Part shown: positions 1 through 10,521 of the stretch, one piece after another
Position numbering within the stretch: position 1 is the stretch's first letter
Layout: each line of letters opens with the position of its first letter
Assembly: GCA_019973155.2 (NCBI GenBank)
Contig: BPQB01000007.1
Location: forward strand, 186,001 to 250,000
Source of the DNA: Phanerochaete sordida
Lineage: Eukaryota > Basidiomycota > Agaricomycetes > Polyporales > Phanerochaetaceae
DNA length: 64,000 bases
Direction: 5' to 3'
Translations under genes and position numbers: made by a program
The notes under the pieces: model-generated
What the model saw: the letters and a program-made list of their open reading frames with translations, nothing else
Told to the model about the DNA's origin: nothing
The model's database searches: none

Positions 1-878
1 AGTCTCTCAGTCAGGCCAGTGGGCCGTGAGTTCGATGTGTTATCCCCATTTGGAGTGTAAACTAACTGTGCTGATAGCCCTTCAACGCCGAGTATTCGTG
101 GTTCAACACGTCGGCGAACCTCATCATTCCCAACACTACCCTCACCCAGTACAACACATACGTGGGCGGTGCTTTCCAGCAAACCTCCTCCGGTTTGACC
201 TTCACGAGTAGGACTTTATTTCTGGAAAATGTATTGGTTACTGACATTGTGTGCAGACCAGGAAGCCTACGAACGCACCGGCAACCAGTATTCGGTTTAT
301 GGCGTGCAGTACCAACCTGGCTTCGACGGTGCCGTACGTAGTCGAATTACCAAAGCGAGGAACGGAGAATTAACTTTGGGTTGCTCTCCAGTACATCGCT
401 TGGATTGCTGATGGTAGGCGGGCTTGGCAAATCAACCAGGCTGGTATGGCTGCCGACCCTCGTGTCGAGATCGGTGCTCGCGCTGTGCCTCAGGAGCCGA
501 TGGCAAGTCAACTCCTTGACTCATTAGGACTGCCTTATCTGACGTAACGATTGCTTCCAGTACCTCATCGCCAACTTGGGAATGTCGAGGAACTTCGGTT
601 TTGTTGACCTCGATCACATCATCTTCCCTACGACGATGAAGGTCGACTATATCCGTGTCTACCAGGACCCGGACATGAAGAACGTCGGCTGCGATCCGGA
701 TGACTTCCCCACCGCTGCTTACATCAACGAGTAAGTCCTACTGTCTCGCGAGGCACAAGCCGAACTCACTCTGGACTGCCCTAGGTATCTCGAGGCCTAT
801 ACCAACCCGAACTTGACTACTTGGCGTAATGACTTCGGACAGCCGTTCCCCAAGAGCACCTTCCTCGGCCAGTGCTGA
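1..878 (+). CDS. KRE6: KRE6/SKN1-type beta-glucan synthesis protein, GH16 fold, 3' end only
   Basis: C-terminal part of a type II membrane protein of the Kre6/Skn1 family, needed for beta-1,6-glucan of the fungal wall. Exons read 2-25, 78-207, 257-333, 392-502, 561-730 and 785-878 (TGA at 876-878). The spliced product carries family landmarks: SQSGQWAPFNAEY, the block YSVYGVQYQPGFDG, YIAWIADGRRAW, the VPQEPMYLIANLG block and VDYIRVYQDP near the end. The 5' part lies left of the window, so start, transmembrane segment and catalytic glutamates of the GH16 region are not seen. The intron at 503-560 has a GC donor, fixed by the reading frame and by the conserved residues on both sides. Family call is firm; KRE6 versus SKN1 cannot be separated here. 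Confidence 0.9.
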
Positions 879-1316
879 TTTCTTTCACATGCAACAAGAT
901 ACAAGATCCTTAGACTGCTCGCATCTTCATCATTCTGCATACAGTGCTTTCACTCATTCTCTGGCAACATTTTCAGGAGGCATACCCACATCACTGCATT
1001 GGATTCACACTAGGATATGGTCTCGTGCTTGTTCGGTGCATTTTTAATACGAGGTGAATATATAGATATTTCTGCATGCTCGTGTGCGGTGCGGTGCGGA
1101 CGTGTCAGGGGAGACCGCACGGGAAACGCCCGTCGTGGCGGAAGCGGGAACTGTTTAGCCGCCCGTGGGCTTCGCTCCTTCCATGACCTGCGTTTGAGCT
1201 TGTTGGACGGATGCTATGATCACTTGCTTTGTTTAACACCCCACCTCGACCTCGGAACAGTTCGACTTCGGACTCTCGTCTACGTCTGTGCTGCTTCACG
1301 CGACGGCCCTGTTGGA

Positions 1317-2919
1317 ATGAACACTGCTGCCCAACATACTGTCGTCGATCCACATTTCAACATGAACGGTCTCCAAAACTTCTTCAGCATGCTCAACGGT
1401 GGGCTTGGCCTCGGCGGAAGCACACCTGCGGCCCCGTCGCCGAACACGCAACATCAGCAGCAACAAACGCAGTACCAACAGCCTCAGCAGACCGCGCCAA
1501 ACCTATTCTCCATCCTCGGCTTGCAGCAGAGTGGAAGCAGCTCGGCAGTCACGACCAATGGCGCGGCGAGCGGCGTCGGGGGACCGGTCGGTTCGTGCGC
1601 AACGGACGAGGACTTGCTCGTCAACGCGCTCCGCGATAGTGCCGCCAAGGGCTGGACGTATAAACAGGCTATCGAGAGCCTGCACGGAGTAAGTAGTCAC
1701 TTCACCATGAGCTTGTGGCGCGATGATTCTTAGGAGGTGCATGTAGGTACACAATCATGGCGCGAACGAGTGGAAAGACTACTACCTCGATCAAGTGCAG
1801 CGCATAAACACCCTGGTGTCCCAGCGAAACGGTGAACGTTCCGTAGCTGTGGCGAAGAAGCCTGTGATGGAGTCTATATCACGGGCAGACAGCTCCTCCA
1901 ACGTCCACAAGCACTCGAGCTCGTCCCCTGTCAAAATTAAGCGGGAGCGCGTCAGCGCTGTGGACCGTGGTCGGTCGTCAACCGCGAACGTAAAGGTCAA
2001 GACCGAGCGCACAGATAAAGGGAAGGGCAGAGATCGCGCCTCGCGTACGCCTTCCCCTCCGCGCAACACCGTCAAGCGGGGGAACAAATACTTGTTCACG
2101 GACGAAGACCGCGAGTGGCTCGTACGCTACGCGAACTATCGACTCAAGGAGGACCATAGTCTAAAGAAACTGGACATATGCGCCGAGCTTACCAAGAAGG
2201 TGGGTCGATCGTTCTGCGTTTGCACTCCGAGCTCACGTTCATTCAAGGCTCCGCACCATTCAGCATCGTCCTGGATGACCCACTGGGGCCAGCATCGCGA
2301 ACATTATGATAGCTTAATCGCCTTCAGCCAGGATCACACGAGAGAAGAGGAGTCTGACACTGACAAATCGAGCAGCTCGAGCGAAGGAGAAGACGACGAC
2401 GAGAACGACTCGGAGTATGGTAACTCGGACTCAGGCGAGGAGACAGATGCAGAGGCAGACATTAAGAAGATGAGCGCTTCAGGCGAATCACTCAACGACG
2501 CCGATAGAAGGGTCATTGCTCGGTATATGGCATCGTTTGGATCATCAGAATGGGACAACATGTCCCTTACGGAGAGGTGGGAACCTTTTGCACGAAAGGC
2601 AAGTACGTCCAGCACGAGGTCTGTCCTCACTGACATTGATGCCGTTCAGTATCGTCAACGGAACGCGAAGGCGTGGGGACAAATCGCCGCGAACCACTCA
2701 AAAGGTGATTTCATCTCTCCGTGCTTGCCTCATGCACTAATAAAGTCTGCAGCGATCAAAGAACTCGCTTCCAAGTATCGTCGGCGGACTGTGGGATCGC
2801 AAAAAGCAGTGCCGAGCTGGGCGAGGAATCAGACCCCCTCTGCTGGTGTCAAACGAGTACGTGCATGCGGAGAAGAGGATGGCCAACAGACACCCTCCAA
2901 GCGGACACGAGACGAGTGA
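1317..2919 (+). CDS. Rap1/Myb-like nuclear protein with three related helical segments
   Basis: Five exons (1317-1688, 1747-2199, 2248-2598, 2650-2704, 2753-2919) give 465 aa. After a Q-rich N-terminus come three segments that each look like a divergent Rap1-type Myb/SANT fold: about residues 100-145 (ALRDSAAKGWTYKQAIE, then GANEWKDYY), about 235-290 (FTDEDREWLVRY, then APHHSASSWMTHW), and about 355-415 (LNDADRRVIARYM, then KYRQRNAKAWGQI). Between them lie basic KIKRER/VKTER tracts and a Ser/Asp/Glu-rich acidic stretch. This suggests a DNA- or chromatin-binding role, by inference only. The frame is open upstream to 1017, but that part does not look coding, so the Met at 1317 was chosen. One intron (2599-2649) has a GC donor. 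A Rap1/shelterin or another Myb family assignment needs a profile search. Confidence 0.7.
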
Positions 2920-3228
2920 TCATCCCCTACTGCTTTCATTTCCACCACTCGTGTTCTGTCATGCACCTGCGCTTCGCTGTTCCTGCAGCATGTACTTATC
3001 CCTCGTTATGATTGTTGTCGTAGCCTACATAATGTAGTCGTAGCGATTGTGAATGGTTTATCCGCCGAAGGACTGCGGCAGTCGTGAGGCGAGGGCCACG
3101 TGTGAGGTGGATCGATGGAACATATAGCAGCGCGTAATATCAAGTTCCCCTCACCTTGCCAGCAACCAGCAACCTCCGTCTCCCCTCTGTCATCCTCCGT
3201 ACACTCGCATACACGCCCTTGACCCACC

Positions 3229-4907
3229 ATGGATGAAGAATACGACGTAATTCACCCTCGCACGCCTGTTCGCGCAGTCTGATTCACCGCAGTCGCTTTG
3301 CAGGTCATCGTGCTCGGTACTGGCTTGACCGAATGTATCCTCTCCGGCCTGCTCTCCGTCGAGGGCAAGAAGGTCCTCCACATGGATCGCAACGACTACT
3401 ACGGCGGTGACAGTGCCAGTCTGAACCTGACTCAGGTACGTGCCGTCGCGTAGCACCCGCTTGGAGCATCTCGCCGACGCCCGTGTCCATGACAGCTGTA
3501 CCGCAAGTTCAGGCCTGACCAGGCTCCTCCGGCTGAGCTGGGACGCGACCGCGACTACGCTGTCGACCTGATCCCGAAGTTCATCATCGCGTCGGGCGAA
3601 CTCACCAAGATCCTCGTCCACACTGATGTTACCCGCTATCTCGAGTTCAAGCAGATCGCCGGCTCCTTTGTCTACCGCGATGGCAAGATCTCCAAGGTTC
3701 CCAGCAACGAGATGGAGGCGGTGAGGAGTCCTCTCATGGGTCTCTTTGAGAAGCGGCGGGCGAAGAAGTTCTTCGAGTTCCTTCAGGGGTGGAGAGACGA
3801 GGACCCCGCTACCCACCAGGGTACGGCGTGTTTTGTTGCTGTCTGTCAGGGTATACTAAACTCTACGCTGCAGGTATTGACCTCGACAAGGACACTATGG
3901 CTACTGTGTACACGAAGTTCGGTCTCGAGCCTGGTACTCAGGACTTCATCGGCCACGCCATGGCCCTCTACCTCACTGACGAGTAAGTGGATGTGAAAGC
4001 GTGCATAATTGCATTCTCTCATCCAAGCAACAGGTACAAGAACAAGCCTGCTCGTCCCGCGTATGAGCGCATCATCCTATACACCTCGTCCATGGCACGG
4101 TACGGCAAGTCGCCATACATCTACCCGCTCTACGGTCTCGGCGAGCTCCCGCAGTCGTTCGCGCGTCTCAGCGCCATCTACGGCGGCACCTACATGCTCG
4201 ACAAGGCGATCGACGAGATTGTGACCGACGAGAGCGGCAAGTTCGTCGGCGTCAGGAGCGGCAACGAGACCGTCAAGGCGAAGCAGGTCGTCGGCGACCC
4301 GAGCTACTTCGGCGCGGGCAAGGCACTCGAGGGCAAGCAACGCGTGCTCGAGGAGGGCAAGGTCATCCGGGCCATCTGCATCCTCAAGCACCCGATCCCT
4401 GGCACAGACGACTCCGACTCTGCCCAGATTATCATTCCTCAGAACCAGGTTAACAGGAAGAACGGTCAGCACCCTCGAATTCTCTTCGCTTCTGAACGCA
4501 TGCTAAAGATTTGTGGCAGATATCTACATTGCGATGGTCTCATCGACGCACAACGTCTGCGCCAAGGATGTCTACATCGCCATCGTCTCCACCATCGTCG
4601 AGACTGACAAGCCAGAACTCGAGATTCAGCCTGGTCTCCAGCTTCTTGGCCAGATCCACGACAAGTAAGCCGAACACTCTCATAGTCCTGCGTTTACGGT
4701 CTCATCGTTACTGTCTTTAGGTTCATCTCCGTTACCCCACTGTACACACCCGCGGCGTCGGGTGGTGAGGACAACATCTTCATCACTCGCTCGTACGACG
4801 CGACATCGCACTTCGAGACCGTCGTCGACGATGTCCATGATGTCTGGAAGCGTATGATTGGCACGGACCTCGTGTTGAAGAAGCGCGATGTCAACGTTGA
4901 GGCATAG
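3229..4907 (+). CDS. GDI1: Rab GDP-dissociation inhibitor
   Basis: Extracts prenylated, GDP-bound Rab GTPases from membranes and returns them to donor compartments; cytosolic and essential in yeast. Seven exons (3229-3246, 3304-3435, 3496-3820, 3874-3982, 4034-4464, 4520-4664, 4721-4907) give 448 aa, the usual GDI length. The N-terminus reads [20 protein letters not shown], the dinucleotide-fold start of the GDI/REP superfamily, followed by [12 protein letters not shown]. Rab-binding platform residues around LYRKFRPD and the segment [20 protein letters not shown] are intact, and the domain runs to the end without gaps. First exon holds only six codons. The gene converges on RAV1, with about 200 bp of shared 3' flank. 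Confidence 0.97.
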
Positions 4908-5109
4908 GCTCCTGCACGCACTACACTTACGCTATCTTTGTTCTCTGACTCTCCGGTATCAGTTTAATCGTCTTCAATGTGTACAAACATAAATCATAGT
5001 CACTTAGTCCATGGGAGAGCGCATCGTGTTCTGGAACTTAGGAAGAAATAAATGAACGTTCACAGCACAAGGCATCGTCAGGTTTCAATATTCAGGAAGG
5101 GGCCATATA

Positions 5110-8100
5110 TTAGAAGAACGCATCCATGTTGAACTCTGGTACTTGGACGTCCTGCTTCGCAGACTTCATCAACCGGCCCATACCAGCTTTCCTAGCAACC
5201 AAGTCTCCATCGCCCTCTTTGAGTATCTCCCCGTCGCCAGATGGAACAGCACCGTTCGGTGCCCTGGGGGTAGGAGACGCAGAGCGAGTAGGTGGTTCGG
5301 TAGGGATGTCCATGTCGATCATGATGGCAGACTGTCGACGCATAGCTGGCTCGAGCGCGAAGCGCGCGACAGTAGGACTTGGTGGCCGGCGGATAACTGG
5401 CGAATCATGCACGACTGTCGATGGCCTCTCAAACGACCAGGTTCGGACAAGATCTAGAGCAAGAGCATGGCATCCTGATGTAGATGGTCAGACTCCTGTT
5501 TTATGATACAAATATAGGACGGCGTACCCATCCTGCAGAAAACACGGGCCACCTGCAGCACGAAGTTGAACTCCGTACGCCCAGAAATTTCGCTGGTACC
5601 CTTGGCCGTCTGCAAGGTCTTGAGCTTGAGCTGAGAGAATAACAGCGCAAGGCTCGGATCATCGTAGTGCGACTCCCCAATCTCGTTGATGCCCGTCCAC
5701 ACATTGGCAATGTCGGTCAGCGGAGTCTGAGAGGGGTTGAGCAAGCGTCCAGGCCAGCTCCGACACACATACCACCAGTATTCGGACTGCGAGGTCCCTG
5801 CGATGGAGCATCCAGAACGCCCAACTCGCTAGCCAACGATTGCCTTCTCGGAAAGCTGTTGGGATGACAGTCGATTCCAGGATGTTCTTCAAGACCGGGC
5901 CGTCGTCGCTACCCTCGACAACCCGGGCGAGTGCGATAGCGAGCTGGAAGTCTTGAATATTCCTCAAGCATACGTTCACGGCGTCTTTAAGGCTGCCGCC
6001 AAGCAAGAAGAAAGCAGCGGCATATTCTTGGACATCACGTTAGCCAAGAATCATCTGCGTCATACCACATACATACCAAATCTTCGCTTGCTCAGCAGGG
6101 CGAAAGCGTTCTTCAGTGCAGCCGTTTTCCACCGCGGTTGCGAGAAGTCGTTGTTGAGGAACTTGAGCATCGAGTTCTGCTCCTTGTGCCATGCCGCCTG
6201 CCGCCAAAGGCCCTGGACGAGCTTGACCTTCCCGAGTGCAAAATAAAAGAGGCTGCACTCAGTCGGGTCGCGGTTGTCTCCTGCCATGTATTGGTTCCGC
6301 GCGATCACCTCCATATGGGCTTTCTGAAGGGATAATCAGTCACAACGTCTCGAAGACAGGAGTATTGGTACCATAGTTTCTGTTGAATGCAGCCAGATGT
6401 ATACGCCCAGAGCTCTCGCATCCGACCAGCGCATCTTCTGGCCTTCGCAGGAAGCTACGGATGTCGACAGCAGAAGCTCTTGGCTCTCACTGTGAAAGGC
6501 CCATAGTATATCCCGATATCGTAGCCGTTCGCGCTTGCGCGTTCGACCAGACACCACCCCATTCGAGGCAGGGGAACTCGGAGATGACAGCCGGCGGTTG
6601 AAGATGTAGAAGACGCGCATTGTAATCAGGTAGCGAAGACCGTTGGAATCTAATGCTCGACGTTGTCGCTCAATCTGTACGCGCGAGGTTGTAGTGAGTT
6701 CGCCGAGATCGGAAAGGCGTGGCTTACCTCCAGCGAGGCCTGGATCAACACGATCAGAGCCTCTTGCTCGTTTGCCGTAAAGTGCGGTAATGGCTCCTCT
6801 TCCAATTGTTCCACTAGCTTTTGGACGAGGGCAGGGGAGAAATCTTCGCTGACACTGCTACAGCGTCAAGATAGTCCGCACAAGCGAAGGAAACAAGGCT
6901 CACTCGTCTTCCACCTCAGGACCGGTGAAGAGACTTGAGTAGCGAGGCTTAGACGCAGCATGGGCCTACAGGAAACGTTCAGCCATCCGTTACATGACCT
7001 ACGGAGGCACACTTACCATTCTCGCTGAATCATCCTTCTGCAGGTATTCATCGATAGGCAGGGGCTTCCATTCATGAACATCCCGTGTCCACCTCAGATT
7101 CTTCGCCAGATTGACGATGACGCTCTTCACTAGCTCGATTTTGTCTGGGAAGAAGTGGGAAGTGCATGAGATGCGATATGCCTCGAATATACAAAGCCCA
7201 CATACCCCACAGCAAGCATTGCAGTATCATCTGCGGGTGATACTCATCTAAGGGCCCGTTGTGTCGAGCCACATGCTCGAACAAGCTCTCCTCGCTGTTG
7301 TCTCGTTTCGATGGCGTCTGGCCATACAGCGACATTAGGTGACCCGTGCCGATCAGCAAAGAGCCGCCTTTGAGCCATATCGAATCGTTGATCTGGTGCG
7401 GGATGGCCCTGGCCGCGGATCAGTGACACTGCAAATGACTGTGCGCGACGTCTGCTTACTTGGCCAAGTCGATCTTCCAACAACTGCCCCAGCCAGGAGC
7501 ATCGTCAAAGTAGGTCATACGCTGCTGACAGAGCAGCTCGACCCGATGGGCAAATCCGACGGCCAGAATCGACTGGCCGTCTGGTGTAGCAGTCCAGTCT
7601 AGGTCAAGTATGGTATCCGAGGAGCTACGAGGCGACAACGTCAAACAATTGCGAGGATGACATGGTAGTTGACCTGCCTATAAATTTGCCGATATTCCAG
7701 ACCAGTAGCGAACTCCGACTCCGTCGAATTCCAGATGGTAAGTTCTTGACCGTCACCCGCCTTGCAAACTTCGACAAACGTCAATTAACTCCGCCACTGC
7801 TATGATGCTGTGGTCTCACCCAAAATAGTCTTCTTTGCTGAGCTGCAGGCAGCCATGATAATTTCTGTCCTGTTCGTCTTGACGTGACCAGTGCACTTCC
7901 AAGACGCAGGCCTCACAGAGACGTCGGGTATCCAGAATCCAAGGTTCCCATTCTCTTCGACGCTGAGCAGTATGTCGTGTGATCCCACATAGGTCTTTAT
8001 CCGCCCTGGAATCGACCACGCCATGGGGTCCACGGGCACCAGTGCTTTCAGAGGGGCTGTGATGGGAAGAGAGGTCTCGGAGTGGAGTGATAACGAGATG

Positions 8101-9960
8101 TCGGGTTTGTCTGATGGTGTTGACAACGGAGTAGGGAGCGTGGCGGCAAATATTAGTACGGTGTATGTCTCAGTGATTGCAATGAATGGGACCGAAGAGC
8201 CTTCGGATGATGGCAGCGGGAAGAGGGAGACTATCGGAGGGACCTCTAGCGAAGACGATGTGATAGCGTGAGCCGAACGTAGGGTAATGATACTCGAGGA
8301 CTTGGAGTAAGTCACGAAGTATTGTCCTAGCTCCCGAGTTAGTAATTGGCAGCAGTACATGAGAACGCAGCATACCGCCCTGCAAAACCGCCAAATTGGT
8401 GATTAGCTCCTGGCTTCCAGTCACTTCCGCGTGCATGGACAATGTTCGTCCGCCGGGACTTGTCTTCCACACCTCTGCAGTGCCGTCCTGTCTAAGAATG
8501 CCAAGTCCTTCGCCGTCCGGAGTTCGGACGAATCGTGCTATTCGACGAGGAAGGACGCTGCTCTCCCCAGTCCTTATATCTTGGATATTGCTCTGCAACG
8601 TGAGACCATCGGAGCGAGCATCGAAGAAAGATAACGGGTCAAGTTGATAGGACATGAGAGGCGCAGAGGTGACGAGATTCAGCGTTCCTCGTTTGAGCGG
8701 ATTAGGGAGGAAATACAGGTGATCAGGGATGCCCGGGACGGCAGAAGGAGGGGACTGTAGTAGGGTGAACTGTTTGAGGAGTGTAGGAGGTCGGCGGTCG
8801 ATGTTCTAAAGCACATATCATCAACTTGTAAGGATAACAAGAGTCTTGACATTTACTCACAGCCAAGGCCTGCACAACAAGCGATCCGTCGGAGAATACG
8901 CGCAGGAAAAGATCCCAGCTCTCTTCCTGTATCTCGCGCACTCGTCTGCTTCGTCCGTCTTCTTGCTCCGCTTTACTTGCGGTCAGAGCAGCAGTAAATG
9001 CCTCGGACATAACTTCTCGATCAAGCCAGAAGACACGAGAGCTGGTAGCTTGAGATGCTACAGAAAACGGCACCGCAGAATAAACGTCTAGAGAAGCATG
9101 CAGTTGCATTTGATGAGGAGCGTCGATGACTGGGAGATAGACTCTCAGGGTAGCGTCTGAGGTTATGGTATACAGTATCAGGTCGTCGCTGTCATGGCGA
9201 GAATTGATATTCCGGTAGATCAGGGATGCGAACGGGTGCTTACCGACTGGAGGCCTGGGTTCGTCTCCAGTTCATGTCTAATATTGTTCTAGGATGTCGT
9301 ATGCGCTGAGTTTGCTTTCCGGACGTGGTTAAATACACGCCAACAGCGCTGTCCAGCTATTAGAAAGGTCAGCATGAAAGTACATCGTCAGATGCATCTT
9401 GTCACGTACCGTGGATGTGCTTGCGATGTACATGAGAGATGGGGAGAATCTGAGCCGCGTCAGTCCAGTTATACTATGGGTACAGTTACAGTCAGTCCCT
9501 CAAGATATGTCAGGGGAAGAATTGGTACTTACGGTAGAGACCATTTGAGAGACCAGGTCGGAAGATCATTCTCGAGGACAAGTGTGTAGACAGAAAGCGA
9601 AGTCGCAGTTCCAACCGCGAGCAATCCTGACACGCCAGACAGTGAGTGAATAAGATGTGCACATCAGCCTTCGTACCTGATTTACAGTCTACTGCCGTCA
9701 CATTGTTCCCCTCCGGCAGAGTCAGCGTTGAGTGTACACGCCATGTATGGCTCTGCACGCCAGACAGAGCCCATGTCGCCAGGCGCGTGCCCATCGTAGC
9801 CACAATCTAATGCGACGGCGACTTGAGAAATAGAAGGTGGCAGGGTACACGAGCTGGTAACACGTACGAGCTTCATGCCTGGATCGACCGCAAGACAGCG
9901 TATGGCTTCATTTCCGTGCAATGCGCCAGGGAAGGCCTCCCAGAACGCGAGGGCCCGCAT
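5110..9960 (-). CDS. RAV1: RAVE complex subunit Rav1 (rabconnectin-3 family)
   Basis: Large multi-exon gene on the minus strand. Rav1 is the scaffold of RAVE (Rav1-Rav2-Skp1), which reassembles the V-ATPase on vacuole and endosome membranes. The N-terminal two thirds read as WD40-like propeller segments (for example TRLATWALSGVQSHTWRV, and LLAVGTATSLSVY). The diagnostic part is the Rav1 C-terminal domain near 5660-6010: KDAVNVCLRNIQDFQLAIAL, GPVLKNILE and NRWLASWAFWMLHRRDLAVR, continuing after an intron into TPLTDIANVW. The last exon (5110 to about 5455) encodes a Pro/Ser-rich tail ending NMDAFF. The start at 9960 (MRALAFWEAFPG) is the first Met before a good first exon. The exact number of introns was not resolved for the whole gene. 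The 4.85 kb span fits a protein of about the yeast Rav1 size. Confidence 0.9.
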
Positions 9961-10521
9961 GAAGACAAGCGTGCTTGCATTGCGAATAATTACGGAATCA
10001 AGAGAAGGATGAAGCTTGAAGGATTACGATCTCAGTTTTGCAGGGAGGGGACGTGACGGCGTGTGGACTCGCCAGCAGTGTTTCTCGAGGCAAGGCTAAG
10101 TGCTGCAGGCCCGTTGTCGGAGTACTCGTGTAGGTGGTGAGGAGATCGAGCATGCTCAGGCGCGGGAGAAATCGTTGGATTTATTTACGTCGGGATGCCC
10201 ATGGGCTACGCGGACAGGAGAGCAGTCTGCAGGCGAAGGTCTGAGGACAGGGAGGTGCAGGCGTCCGCGACGGGACTGAGGCCGGCCTGGGCGGGTACGC
10301 GCGCTTCTCTGCACGTGGCAGCCATGCGGACGGCTTTGGGGAGCGTCATGTTGCGGGATCCGTGAGGGCGCGACCCCCGCAGTCGGGCACACAGGCTCGT
10401 TTGGGCTTTAGCCACCCTCGACCATCTGCTCGCCCTTCTCCACCACGCTGCGGTCAGGACTGCTCCCTCAAGTAACTTATTCCGCAGGGACTCGCGGCTC
10501 TCGCTCCTGCGCTCCCCCACC
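9961..10521. promoter_or_regulatory. Divergent intergenic region RAV1 / fasciclin gene
   Basis: 561 bp between two outward-facing start codons, so it should hold both promoters and 5' UTRs. An open frame on the minus strand (10206-10523) is Arg/Ser-rich and unlike a real protein. I see no further gene. Confidence 0.5.

Noticed and set aside
1017..1316. In-frame upstream extension of the Myb-like gene (100 codons)
   Set aside because: Cys/Arg/Leu-rich with no conserved feature and AT/GC shifts typical of a UTR; the Met at 1317 starts the coding-like part.
5110..9960. Idea that the RAV1 region is two genes
   Set aside because: Frames join through normal introns, and the N-terminal WD40 part plus the Rav1 C-terminal domain match one known protein plan.
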